Positions 32,258-41,038 of a stretch of 48,373 bases of DNA are shown here, piece after piece. The stretch is taken from NCBI GenBank assembly GCA_016285185.1, contig JAEEQG010000020.1:1-48373 (forward strand), in the 5' to 3' direction. The notes under the pieces are model-generated. The model had not been told where the DNA came from, ran no database searches, and saw nothing but the letters and a program-made list of their open reading frames with translations. Position numbers and translations under genes: made by a program. Origin of the DNA: Spirochaetota bacterium (GTDB lineage: Bacteria; Spirochaetota; Spirochaetia; Treponematales; Treponemataceae). Numbering within the stretch: the stretch's first letter is position 1; each line of letters opens with the position of its first letter.

Positions 32258-33325
32258 TTACAGGTATTTTACCATATCCTGAACTTTGGCTTTCCACTTT
32301 TGTACCAGTTTTTCCGGGGCAAGCGGAATAATGTCTCCGCCGTAGGAAAAAAAGTCGCGGAATATGCCCGGCCATTGGTTACTGGTAAATGTAACGAGGA
32401 TTGCATCGTCTTTGTGAGGGATGGGGCCTGTATATTTTTGAATCTGCTTGTCGGGGGCAAAATCAGCCTGCGCATAATAGAGGGCAGAACCTTGAAAAAT
32501 AAATTTGCAAAGTTCTTTTTCTCCGTTTGTCTGAACGCCAAAAAAGCCGAGTGTATATTTTTCGTGCATCCATTCTGCTTCTGCCGGCAGGGAAAAATGC
32601 TTTTTAATCAGACGCAGGTTCTTCATTCTTGGAACTACAAAAGTACGTTCGGTTTTTTCGTCGGGTTTGTCCCATTTGCTTGCCATGCCTGTCAGGTACC
32701 ACTGCTCGCGGTCAAAAATCAGCTGCCACGGTTCAATGGTTCTGTTCTCGGATTCCTGATTGTTGTTTACGGATTCGTAGTCAAACTGGAGCGGATAGTT
32801 GTCTTTTAATGCACAGAGAATTGTTTTCCAAACTTCTTCGTCTACTGTGTCAGGCACGCGTTTTGCCATTACTATGCGTGTTTCAAACCATTGTTTTTCC
32901 TGCAGGTGTGAGTTCTTAAAGTTAATCTGGTTTACGTCAATCATCTCTGATTTTACGGGATATTCAAAGTTTTCGCAGATATTCAAAAGAGGTGAATAAA
33001 GCGGTGTGTTCTGAAAAATCTCAAAGAGTTTCATTACTATGCCGTATGCGGGCATTTCTTCTTCGGTAACAAAAACCGCCGGAAACTTGTACAGTCTGCT
33101 TGTATAATGGTAACCGCCGTACGTGCGGTTGTACTCCAAAGGAGCGTTATAGTTATCCTTGAGCCTTCTTAAATCGCGGTTCAGCGTTGCCGCCGAAACT
33201 TCGAGCCGTTGTGTAAGGTCATCAATGGAATAGTATTTTTCTTCCTGAAACAATGCGTCAAGCTGAAATAAGCGGAAGATTTCCTTGCCGGACTGCCGTG
33301 TATCTTCTTTTGATTCTTTTGCCAT
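32258..33325 (-). CDS. WYL-domain transcriptional regulator
   Basis: 355 residues. A winged helix-turn-helix lies at residues about 14-72 (EEKYYSIDDLTQRLEVSAAT, LNRDLRRLKDNYNAPLEY). A WYL domain follows near residues 150-235, with the name-giving Trp-Tyr-Leu present in FDREQWYLTGMASKW, then RTFVVPRMKNLRLIKKHF and a C-terminal WCX-type extension. WYL proteins sense nucleic-acid-like ligands and regulate phage-defence loci (BrxR, CapW). This is the only WYL regulator seen, and it lies in the middle of the genes carrying the shared palindromic element, so it is the best candidate for its binding protein. A degenerate operator copy (33335-33351) lies right at its own start. Confidence 0.9.
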   Translation of the reverse strand: MAKESKEDTRQSGKEIFRLFQLDALFQEEKYYSIDDLTQRLEVSAATLNRDLRRLKDNYNAPLEYNRTYGGYHYTSRLYKFPAVFVTEEEMPAYGIVMKLFEIFQNTPLYSPLLNICENFEYPVKSEMIDVNQINFKNSHLQEKQWFETRIVMAKRVPDTVDEEVWKTILCALKDNYPLQFDYESVNNNQESENRTIEPWQLIFDREQWYLTGMASKWDKPDEKTERTFVVPRMKNLRLIKKHFSLPAEAEWMHEKYTLGFFGVQTNGEKELCKFIFQGSALYYAQADFAPDKQIQKYTGPIPHKDDAILVTFTSNQWPGIFRDFFSYGGDIIPLAPEKLVQKWKAKVQDMVKYL

Positions 33326-33334
33326 GAGAAGATT

Positions 33335-33351
33335 ATATCACCAAATGAAAG
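33335..33351. promoter_or_regulatory. Degenerate operator copy in front of the WYL gene
   Basis: ATATCACCAAATGAAAG keeps 10 of the 11 core bases (one change). It lies ten bases before the WYL start, with TATAAT across its edge on the minus strand. Autoregulation would be expected. Confidence 0.55.
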
Positions 33352-33371
33352 AAAAAGTCAGTTTTTTTGTA

Positions 33372-33388
33372 ATGTCACTAAATGATAA
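33372..33388 (+). promoter_or_regulatory. Shared operator-like element upstream of the 33.5-kb gene
   Basis: ATGTCACTAAATGATAA, exact core, 78 bases before the ATG at 33467, and divergent from the WYL gene. Confidence 0.75.
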
Positions 33389-33466
33389 TGATGTAGTTTA
33401 ATAATTCTCTTATGCTGGATTTATTCCAACTTGCCGGGGCATTATACCGGCTAAAAGGAGAACAAC

Positions 33467-34144
33467 ATGTGTGTTGAAAAAACAGATGGATTTATTGTAA
33501 TTCATGGCGCGGAATTCGGTTTGCCGTGCAATATCAAGTGCGGTCCTGGATTAAGACCGTACGGGGCAATTCATTTTGAAAACAGACGGAATAAAACAGA
33601 AGAGTATGATAGTTCCAAAGAGCTTTGTATGAGAATAAAGAATCCTGAGATTATTGAAGGCAAAGACAAATGCGTTTTTACCGCTTCTGAAATAGAAACA
33701 ATAATGGATTTTCTTATAAAGAACAAAGGTACAATTCAGGAATACCTGAAAGGATTTATCACCGGCAAAGGGTTTATTCACTTTATAAGAAAGAAGTATG
33801 CGTATGATTCTGAAAAAGCCCGTCCAGTCGGAAAGCAGCTTGTATTTGTTCAATATGATGTTGCATTGCATATTGAATATAGCACAAAGGATTTTGTCAT
33901 TGAATACAAATCCAAATTCGGAAGTCTAAAATATCACGGTCCCCACATTCCTTATTTTTCTCCAAAGGTTTATGGGGAAGAAATCATTATTGATAATTGC
34001 AGGGCGCTGTGGCCGGATTTTATCAAAGCTGAACGTTATATAGAAGAACATAAAGACTTTCTGCAACAGGCAGTTGAAAAAACAGAAGGGAACGTTAGGG
34101 CAATAATAACAAGATACCTGATAGACAAGGGAAATGGATTTTAA
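33467..34144 (+). CDS. Unknown protein sharing a module with the protein at 10547
   Basis: 225 residues, AAAGGAG upstream. About residues 17-110 correspond to the module of the 10.5-kb protein: GLPCNIKCG, ELCMRIKNPEIIEGKDKCVF, SEIETIMDFLIKNKGTIQEY and FIHFIRKKY. A second half (YDVALHIEYSTKDFVIEY, RYIEEHKDFLQQAVEKTEG) may be a diverged repeat. No known domain is recognised. It is soluble. It overlaps the next gene by 11 bases, so it is expressed with the SLOG protein. That paralogues lie in both halves of the locus supports the idea of a single system. Confidence 0.72.
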   Translation: MCVEKTDGFIVIHGAEFGLPCNIKCGPGLRPYGAIHFENRRNKTEEYDSSKELCMRIKNPEIIEGKDKCVFTASEIETIMDFLIKNKGTIQEYLKGFITGKGFIHFIRKKYAYDSEKARPVGKQLVFVQYDVALHIEYSTKDFVIEYKSKFGSLKYHGPHIPYFSPKVYGEEIIIDNCRALWPDFIKAERYIEEHKDFLQQAVEKTEGNVRAIITRYLIDKGNGF

Positions 34145-34532
34145 TATGGAAAAAACACAAAACAGCGGCGAACCTTTTAAACTTATGATAAGCGGTTCAA
34201 GAACTATTACGGATAAAGAACTCATTTTTGGTGAGCTGGATAAAGTTTATTCTGAACATCCCAATCTTGTACTGATTTCCGGTGGTGCAAAAGGAGCAGA
34301 TACCATTGCGGAACAATGGGCGGAATCACATAATCTTGTGATTGAACAGCATAAACCAGACTGGAAGCAATACGGACGCGGAGCCGGAATTGTAAGAAAC
34401 AAAGAGATGGTTCTTGCCGCGGATTTGGTAGTCATCTTTTGGGATGGTAAATCACGCGGAACAAAGTCTGTAATAGATTTTTGCAAAAAGCAGGAAAAGC
34501 CTCACAAGATTTGTGAAAAACAATCTCACTAA
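34134..34532 (+). CDS. SLOG-superfamily protein, DUF2493 (YspA-like)
   Basis: 132 residues from 34134; an ATG at 34146 would shorten it by four. The motif order is that of DUF2493: MISGSRTITDKELIFGELD, LVLISGGAKGADTIAEQWAE, KPDWKQYGRGAGIVRNKEMV and LVVIFWDGKSRGTKSVIDFC. SLOG domains bind nucleotides or nucleotide-derived signals, or process them, and several defence systems use them as sensors or effectors. Context therefore suggests a signal-binding role next to the helicase-nuclease genes. It overlaps the gene before it by 11 bases, and its stop codon lies inside the next operator. Confidence 0.88.
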   Translation: MDFNMEKTQNSGEPFKLMISGSRTITDKELIFGELDKVYSEHPNLVLISGGAKGADTIAEQWAESHNLVIEQHKPDWKQYGRGAGIVRNKEMVLAADLVVIFWDGKSRGTKSVIDFCKKQEKPHKICEKQSH

Positions 34533-34555
34533 ATGATAATAAAGCGTGATATAAT
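34523..34555 (+). promoter_or_regulatory. Operator-like element plus -10 of the helicase-nuclease operon
   Basis: ATCTCACTAAATGATAA (34523-34539) followed by TATAAT at 34550-34555, 11 bases beyond the core. This is the cleanest promoter geometry of the set: the element covers the -35 region, and the start codon at 34566 is very near the predicted transcript start. Confidence 0.8.
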
Positions 34556-34565
34556 TAAATTAACT

Positions 34566-37202
34566 ATGCAGATTTTTTATTCTCCCGCTTTCGGGTCTTT
34601 TACTTTTGTTAATTTGGAAAAACCACTGTTCAATCAAAAGATTGTAAATACTTTGGGCTTAATTGATACGCTTGAGCTTTATGCAGGTATTTGCTTTGAA
34701 CGCAAGCCTGATGAGCAGAGACTTACCGAATACTATTCTGCAATGAAAAAGTATTTTACAGAAGTCCATGATTCGGTTCTTATAAAGTCCTTTGATTTGG
34801 ATGCGTTGAATACGGCGCGTGAATGTCTTTTATGGCGTGATTCCCTTGTTGCTCTCGGCTGGGACAAAGCGGCCTCCGTTCCATCAAGGAGGATAAAAGC
34901 ACTTGCAGACATTGAAAAGTATTTTGATTCGCCGTCTTTTGGTGAAGAGATTCTTTTTGTTATTCAAAAGATTAAAGATGGATGCTCACTGCCTGATATA
35001 CTGCCCGATAAATCTAGCAATATTAAAATTACAGTTCCCTTTGACAGAGATTGTTTTGCACCGCTTGAAATAAAGCTGCTGGAGGCTTTGGAAAAACGCG
35101 GAGCTACAGTTGATGTTTTTAATAGTTCTGCAAATACAGATAACGATTTGGCAAAGGTATACAAACTGCTTGCATCTGATTCTTCTGAACCTGTAGAACT
35201 TGCAAACGACGGTTCTTTTGAAATTCTGCATTTTGAAAATCAGGATGAGGCATTCCGTTATCTTTCGCTTTTGCCTGAAGACACGGCTGATGTATGGATT
35301 AATTCCAATTCCCGGCTGTTTGATAACTATCTTCGTCTTGAAGGAAAGCCTGTTTCAGGTTCACAAATAGAACCCGGTCTTTTGCAGACAGGTCAGATTT
35401 TAATAACAGGACTTGGATCTTTGCTGCGCCCTCTCAAGCTTTCTGCAATAGTTGAATGGCTTTGTGTTCCGATGAGCCCATTGGATTATAGTTTGCGTAA
35501 ACAACTCGCAGAAAAGATTATCTATCGCGGCGGCTACTACAATGAGGAGTGCCGTCATATTATTGCAAAAGTTGAAGATGAAGAAATAAAAAAGCAGATT
35601 AAAGCGTTTCTGCCTGATATTGATGTACAGCCTGGTGGAACAGAAATAGAAATTGATAAAATTGTTTTGTTTGTAAATAATCTTATGGCTTGGTGCAACA
35701 AAATTATTTTTGCTTCAAACGATGAAAAAACAGCCAGTGTTCTGTCAAATGTAAAATCACAGTGTCACACACTTCTTGCTGTTCTTGGAGCCTATGAACA
35801 GCCTGTGATTGATTCTTCTCAGTTGGAAATTCTTATCGCCGGTTTGAATAAAACTATGAGCGTACAGCAATACGATGCAGAAAAAGGCTGCCGCTGCATG
35901 ATTACGGATGCCGGCGCAATGTGCGGTTTTGCGCAAAAAACAATCTGGTGTGATTTTTACAATAATGATGAAACACCTTTGAGTACAGGTTTTTTGTTTG
36001 CAAACGAAAAGGAAGTTCTTTCAAAATCGCCGCTTTGGTATGAGGAAAACTTGGAAAGAAAATGTATAAAACTTGCACACCTTGTGCCTTTTGCAAATAC
36101 AAAGGAAAAACTCTCGCTTGTTGTGGTCGATAAAACAGGTTCACAGACGGTTGTAAAAAACTCTCTTTATATAAGGCTTAATAAACAGATAAAGAATCTT
36201 GCCGACATTACCAAAAACCCTGAAACAGATAAAAAGTATTTTGACAAACCAAAGCTTACAGATAACGGAATGAGTGAAGGTGAAGAGTTCCTGCGGATAA
36301 AGAATGCAGAACATATAAAGTTTCCGCAGTATCAAAGCCCTACCGGTCTTGAAAAACTCATTTACAATCCTTTTGATTATGTATTTGAGCTTTCGGGAAT
36401 CAGAGGAAAGGGAATTGATTCTGCACCCGCGATTTGGACTTCGGAAGGAACAGTTGCACATGCTGTAATAGAAAAAACATTCATGAGCAGCAAAGAGCAG
36501 TCTTTTGATGATATTTTTGATTACTGTGTTGCTTCCAACGGTGCTGTTCTTTTACAGGATGAAAACAAAATGGAATGCGGCCTTTTTAAGTCAAAGCTGC
36601 GTGATTGTGTTACAGCCCTTAAGGATGTAATCGAAACAAATAATCTGCATGTTGTTGAATGTGAAAAACAGTTGCAGAGTGAGTGTATGGACTTTGAAGG
36701 ATCTATCCTTATAAAAGGCTATGCGGATTGTATTCTTGCGGATAAAAGTGGAAATCTTATTGTCTGGGATTTTAAGTGGAGCGGAAATACCAAGAATTAT
36801 AAAAAGCTCTTGGAAGAAAACCGTTCCATACAGACAACCCTGTATAAAGAACTTATTTTCAGAATGGAAAATAAAAAGGCGGTATCTGCTGCCTACATAC
36901 TGTTACCGGAAGTACTGATTATCTCTACTGACGCATACAAAGGAAACTTGCTGCAGGTACATGTAGACGACGATGAACGAAAAACCGATTTGCTTGAAGA
37001 AATCCGCAATTCCTACAAATACCGCAAAAATCAGATTACAAAAGGTTTGATAGAAGAGGGTGAAGGTTTGACTGCGGAAAGTTTGACTTATGCGAACGAT
37101 ACAAAGAAAGAAAAGCTTGTTCCTTTAAAGTTTACGGATGAGGGTCTGAAGGAAGCCAACGCTTATTCGAATTATGGTCTTTTTAAGGAGAAGCGGCAGT
37201 GA
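34566..37202 (+). CDS. AddB-like protein: inactivated helicase fused to PD-(D/E)xK nuclease
   Basis: 878 residues from the ATG at 34566, the first start after the TATAAT. The N terminus (MQIFYSPAFGSFTFVNLE) stands where AddB has a P-loop, but no GxxxxGK[ST] is seen, so ATP binding is unlikely. The C-terminal nuclease is clear: GTVAHAVIEKTF (family His), GYADCILADKSGNLIVWDFKW (Asp and Asp-x-Lys) and IQTTLYKEL (Gln-x-x-x-Tyr). The four cysteines of the AddB iron-sulfur site are not evident: YNPFDYVFEL stands where the first would be. It overlaps the helicase gene by four bases (GTGA), so the two products should form a complex. Confidence 0.8.
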   Translation: MQIFYSPAFGSFTFVNLEKPLFNQKIVNTLGLIDTLELYAGICFERKPDEQRLTEYYSAMKKYFTEVHDSVLIKSFDLDALNTARECLLWRDSLVALGWDKAASVPSRRIKALADIEKYFDSPSFGEEILFVIQKIKDGCSLPDILPDKSSNIKITVPFDRDCFAPLEIKLLEALEKRGATVDVFNSSANTDNDLAKVYKLLASDSSEPVELANDGSFEILHFENQDEAFRYLSLLPEDTADVWINSNSRLFDNYLRLEGKPVSGSQIEPGLLQTGQILITGLGSLLRPLKLSAIVEWLCVPMSPLDYSLRKQLAEKIIYRGGYYNEECRHIIAKVEDEEIKKQIKAFLPDIDVQPGGTEIEIDKIVLFVNNLMAWCNKIIFASNDEKTASVLSNVKSQCHTLLAVLGAYEQPVIDSSQLEILIAGLNKTMSVQQYDAEKGCRCMITDAGAMCGFAQKTIWCDFYNNDETPLSTGFLFANEKEVLSKSPLWYEENLERKCIKLAHLVPFANTKEKLSLVVVDKTGSQTVVKNSLYIRLNKQIKNLADITKNPETDKKYFDKPKLTDNGMSEGEEFLRIKNAEHIKFPQYQSPTGLEKLIYNPFDYVFELSGIRGKGIDSAPAIWTSEGTVAHAVIEKTFMSSKEQSFDDIFDYCVASNGAVLLQDENKMECGLFKSKLRDCVTALKDVIETNNLHVVECEKQLQSECMDFEGSILIKGYADCILADKSGNLIVWDFKWSGNTKNYKKLLEENRSIQTTLYKELIFRMENKKAVSAAYILLPEVLIISTDAYKGNLLQVHVDDDERKTDLLEEIRNSYKYRKNQITKGLIEEGEGLTAESLTYANDTKKEKLVPLKFTDEGLKEANAYSNYGLFKEKRQ

Positions 37203-40200
37203 AAAATGTTCAGTATATAAGTGCAAGCGCAGGAAGCGGAAAAACTTATCGTCTTACAGAAGAACTTGCAGATGCAATCCAAAACGGTTCTGTTCTGCCT
37301 GAGAACGTAATTCTTACAACGTTTACAGTTAAGGCTGCGGATGAGTTTAAAGAAAAGGCAAAAGAAAAACTCTATGAGAGAGGACTTCTTGAGCAGGCAG
37401 AACGTTTGAATCAGGCTTTGATAGGTACGGTACACAGCATAGCAAATTCGCTGATAAACAAATACTGGTATTTGCTGGGAATGAGTCCGTGCTTAAAAGT
37501 TATGAACGATGAGGATGTGGGCTTTTATAAAAGTCAGTCACTTGCAAATCTTGCTTCAAAGGATGAGCTGGAGTTTCTTAAAAACTTTGCGGAAGATTTT
37601 GCCATAACTTATTCATACAAAAGTGGAAAGTATGGAATCAATTATGATTTTTGGAATGAGATTCTGAGCAAAATAGTTGAATATGCCGAAGCATACGAAA
37701 TGCAGGATTTTTCTGCCAGCCGGGAATATTCGCTTTCTCTTGTTGAAAATATTTATGCAGGTGATTTTAGCATTAATATCAGTGATGGTGAAATTACAGA
37801 ACTCCTGAATGAGCTGATTTTTATCAATGAGCAGGGAAAACAATCAGGAGAATCAGAAAACAGAAAGATTGCGGGGCAGGAAATGCTTAGAAAACTCCGC
37901 AGTAAAAAGCGTGGGCTTTCTTTTTTCAACAGCCTTGCATCTGCGCTTGAAAAATTCAAGACTGAGGCTTGTCAAACGGAACAAAAAACTGCCATGCAGT
38001 TGCAACTGGAAAAGATGTGGCAGACTGAATCCGTAAGAAAATCACTGAAACAGTTTATTACCCTTATGTTTAATTTTGCTGAGAAATGGCGGGCGGATTA
38101 TGCTGAATATAAAAAGAGGCGTCAGGTAATAGACTACACTGATATGGAAACTCTGCTTTTAAGGCTTTTGAAAGAATTCCCTGAAGTACGCGAAGATATT
38201 TCCAAAACATACACATGTCTTTTTGTAGATGAGTTTCAGGACAGTTCGCCGATTCAGCTCAAGATTTTTGACAGACTTTCTGAATGTGTTCAAAAAAGCA
38301 TCTGGGTAGGTGATTTTAAACAGGCAATTTACGGCTTCCGTGGAACGGATACGGAGCTTATAAAAGCCGTAACGGATATAATAGCAAAGGGAAATAATGG
38401 GAACAAAGCACTTCCTCCTCTTGATACAAGCTGGCGTTCTGTGCAGCCTGTCGTTGATGTGGTGAACAAAACTTTTGTTCCATTATTCTCTGATATTCTG
38501 GATGAAACACAGGTTGCTCTCAAGGCACACCGCGAATGCAGACAGTCAGATAAAAATCTCCTGTTCTGGAATATAGACGGCAAGAATGAGCAGCTTAGAA
38601 CAGAATCTCTTGCTCAACGAATCGCTGCTAAAATTGCGGATGGGGTTTTGCCGAATACGATTGCAGTTCTTGCAAGGGATAATGACTCTCTTGATTCTCT
38701 TGCCGCGGAATTAAAAAAATACGACATACCTATTCTACGCGAAGAGGGTAGTGACGGAGAACAAAAAGAACTTGTTCTCTTGAATGCGCTGCTGTCGCTT
38801 ATTGCAAATTCTACGGATACTCTGGCTCGTGCACAGATTGCATATCTTTCAGAACCCGGATACGATGCCGCAAGAATTCTTGATGAAAAAATAACGTTAA
38901 ATTGTGATGAATCAAAAAAGGATACGGATTATCTTTGTGATATTCCGCTGATAAAAAAATTGCTTGAGCGTAAAAAGGCCTATACAAATTTAAGTGTAAA
39001 GGCTTTGGTTCAAACTCTTGTGATTGAATTAAACCTTTGTGCTGTTGCAAAAAGCTGGAACGGCAGCACGCATAGTGAGCAGGTTTTTGATTCGATTATA
39101 GAAGCTGCACAAAAATACGAAGAACATTGTCTGCAAATGTCGCTGCCTGCAACGATTTACGGTTTTATTGCCTATTCACAGGAAAGAATCAGTACCTTGG
39201 GTGATGAAGATGGTGTTCGTCTTTTCACTTTCCACGGTTCAAAAGGATTGGAATGGGAAACAGTTATTCTTCTTTCGCTTGATAATAACCCGATTGAAGA
39301 GGATTCATTAATCAGAAAAAGCTTTTACGGTGTTCGTACTGTACGCAGACAAAAACCGACCGAAGAAAATCTATACTCTCAAATTCTTATTTCTGTTTTG
39401 CCGTGGACATTCGGAACAAAGAAGAAGGTGCCTGTTCAGGAAATTAAATCACGGATTATTGAAAACGAAGACTATTGCAAAATACAAACAACAACTCTTG
39501 CCGAAGAAAAACGTCTTATGTATGTTGCAATGACGCGCCCGCGGGATTATTTGATTTTTGCGTTGAACCAAAAGAATCCTCTTTTGTGTTTTGAAACTTT
39601 CGGTGTGCCTGTATGTAATAATTTTGTAGCAAGCGAAAAAGCAGATTTGCTTGGCAGCGGAATTATGTTTTACAAGGATGATTCTAACCTTTCAGATGAA
39701 AACTGGAAATTTAAAAAACAGAATGAGATGGTATTTGTTCCTCAAAACAAGGAAAATGCAAAAGATTATGAACCACGCGATATTCAGCCGAGTGGAGCGC
39801 AAGGCGGCAAAATAGAGCCTGTTGTTTTTGAGAACTTATGTCCTCGCATAACATTAGGCGGCGTGGCTGATATGCAGGTGGTTGGAACTTGTATTCATAA
39901 TATTTTCTGTGTTATTGAAAGTTATGCTGATAATGCTTTGGCTCAAATTGCAGAGTATATAAAATCCTGTGGTCTTGAAAACGTACTTTCAAATCCGAAT
40001 GAAATAATCAGTTCATGGAATGGTCTTGTTTCTCTTTTGAAAAATGAATATGGAGACTGCATAAAAACATATCACGAACTTCCGTTCAAGTTTTTACAGG
40101 AAGGGCAGATTGTTACCGGCAGCATAGACTTTCTTTGGGAAACAAAAGACGGTGTTGTCCTTGTTGATTATAAAACCTTTCCGGGTACAAAAACTCAAAT

Positions 40201-40342
40201 TCTGGATGAAGCAAGCTCACATTATGCAGGTAAATACAAAGGGCAGTTTGCCCTGTATGAAAAAATGCTGCAGCTGGCAGAAAAAAACGTTCTTGCCAGA
40301 ATTGTGTATTATCCTGTAGCCGGTTTGGCAGTACGGTTTTAG
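37199..40342 (+). CDS. UvrD/AddA-like helicase with C-terminal nuclease
   Basis: 1047 residues starting with GTG at 37199, AGGAG upstream. Walker A is ASAGSGKTYRL (9-19). Other superfamily 1 motifs are TTFTVKAADEFKEKA, CLFVDEFQDSSPIQL, VGDFKQAIYGFRGTD, LFTFHGSKGLEWETV and EEKRLMYVAMTRPRDYL. The C-terminal PD-(D/E)xK part has TGSIDFLWETKDGVVLVDYK and KGQFALYEKML, with all catalytic residues visible. An AddAB/RecBCD-type complex that unwinds and degrades linear DNA is expected from this and the previous gene. It is translationally coupled to the AddB-like gene and regulated by the shared element, so it looks like an accessory defence version rather than the housekeeping pair. Confidence 0.9.
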   Translation: MKNVQYISASAGSGKTYRLTEELADAIQNGSVLPENVILTTFTVKAADEFKEKAKEKLYERGLLEQAERLNQALIGTVHSIANSLINKYWYLLGMSPCLKVMNDEDVGFYKSQSLANLASKDELEFLKNFAEDFAITYSYKSGKYGINYDFWNEILSKIVEYAEAYEMQDFSASREYSLSLVENIYAGDFSINISDGEITELLNELIFINEQGKQSGESENRKIAGQEMLRKLRSKKRGLSFFNSLASALEKFKTEACQTEQKTAMQLQLEKMWQTESVRKSLKQFITLMFNFAEKWRADYAEYKKRRQVIDYTDMETLLLRLLKEFPEVREDISKTYTCLFVDEFQDSSPIQLKIFDRLSECVQKSIWVGDFKQAIYGFRGTDTELIKAVTDIIAKGNNGNKALPPLDTSWRSVQPVVDVVNKTFVPLFSDILDETQVALKAHRECRQSDKNLLFWNIDGKNEQLRTESLAQRIAAKIADGVLPNTIAVLARDNDSLDSLAAELKKYDIPILREEGSDGEQKELVLLNALLSLIANSTDTLARAQIAYLSEPGYDAARILDEKITLNCDESKKDTDYLCDIPLIKKLLERKKAYTNLSVKALVQTLVIELNLCAVAKSWNGSTHSEQVFDSIIEAAQKYEEHCLQMSLPATIYGFIAYSQERISTLGDEDGVRLFTFHGSKGLEWETVILLSLDNNPIEEDSLIRKSFYGVRTVRRQKPTEENLYSQILISVLPWTFGTKKKVPVQEIKSRIIENEDYCKIQTTTLAEEKRLMYVAMTRPRDYLIFALNQKNPLLCFETFGVPVCNNFVASEKADLLGSGIMFYKDDSNLSDENWKFKKQNEMVFVPQNKENAKDYEPRDIQPSGAQGGKIEPVVFENLCPRITLGGVADMQVVGTCIHNIFCVIESYADNALAQIAEYIKSCGLENVLSNPNEIISSWNGLVSLLKNEYGDCIKTYHELPFKFLQEGQIVTGSIDFLWETKDGVVLVDYKTFPGTKTQILDEASSHYAGKYKGQFALYEKMLQLAEKNVLARIVYYPVAGLAVRF

Positions 40343-40375
40343 AGATTTTAAAAAAAAATAAAAACATATAATCCA

Positions 40376-40392
40376 ATCTCACTAAATGATAT
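40376..40392 (+). promoter_or_regulatory. Shared operator-like element upstream of the 40.5-kb gene
   Basis: ATCTCACTAAATGATAT with TATATT at 40403-40408, 11 bases beyond the core as at 34523. The start codon at 40484 is 91 bases away. CCTGTTG/CAGCAGG after it can form a hairpin in the leader. Confidence 0.78.
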
Positions 40393-40483
40393 TCTCCTGT
40401 TGTATATTCATTTGCAGCAGGAATGTGATTCTTAAAAACTCATTTTTACAGCCTGCTTATTCATTTTGATTAGGGAGCTAATT

Positions 40484-41002
40484 ATGAATATTACCGGCGG
40501 ACAGGCTCAAATTGATAAAAACAATAAAAAAATCCGGCAGCTAAAAATGGAAAATCATTTTATTCGCAATAGACAGGTAATGGCTGCCAATAAATCAATT
40601 AATTTGAATAGTGAGAATGTTGCCAAACTATTAGAGATCAACGACATGCTTTACCAAAAGATGTTTGAGCTGATTGCAAAAATACAGGAAACGGAAAAAA
40701 AGATGAGCGGCGAACCTGATTATGATATTTCTGCCACTTTGTACTGTACTGTTCCAATTGGCTCCAGCAATGAGGACTATGATGAATTTGATATTTTTAG
40801 TTTTGGCTGTGACAAAGACAGACCTTTTACTTTGGAAGACAGGCCTGTAAAAAAGAATTTCTGCTTGTGCGGATATTCCGAACTCGGAGAAGAACTTTCA
40901 TGGCCTTTTTACTGCCTGGTAGAAGAAAACATTATTCCTTTGGTCCAGATAATAAACCTTACTGAAAGTAATATTTTCACACAGATTAAGATATATCTGT
41001 AA
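40484..41002 (+). CDS. Unknown protein with N-terminal coiled coil
   Basis: 172 residues from the ATG at 40484, with AGGGAGC five bases upstream. Residues about 10-80 are a likely coiled coil (KNNKKIRQLKMENHFIRN, NVAKLLEINDMLYQKMFELI). The C-terminal part has SELGEELSWPFYCLVEENII and a beta-rich look, with no recognised domain. It is first in a three-gene unit behind the shared operator. The pairing of a coiled coil and a small sensor-like domain suggests an adaptor, but this is inference. Confidence 0.65.
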   Translation: MNITGGQAQIDKNNKKIRQLKMENHFIRNRQVMAANKSINLNSENVAKLLEINDMLYQKMFELIAKIQETEKKMSGEPDYDISATLYCTVPIGSSNEDYDEFDIFSFGCDKDRPFTLEDRPVKKNFCLCGYSELGEELSWPFYCLVEENIIPLVQIINLTESNIFTQIKIYL

Positions 41003-41038
41003 ATCATCTGAAAACTCACAAAAAGGAGAATTCAACGT

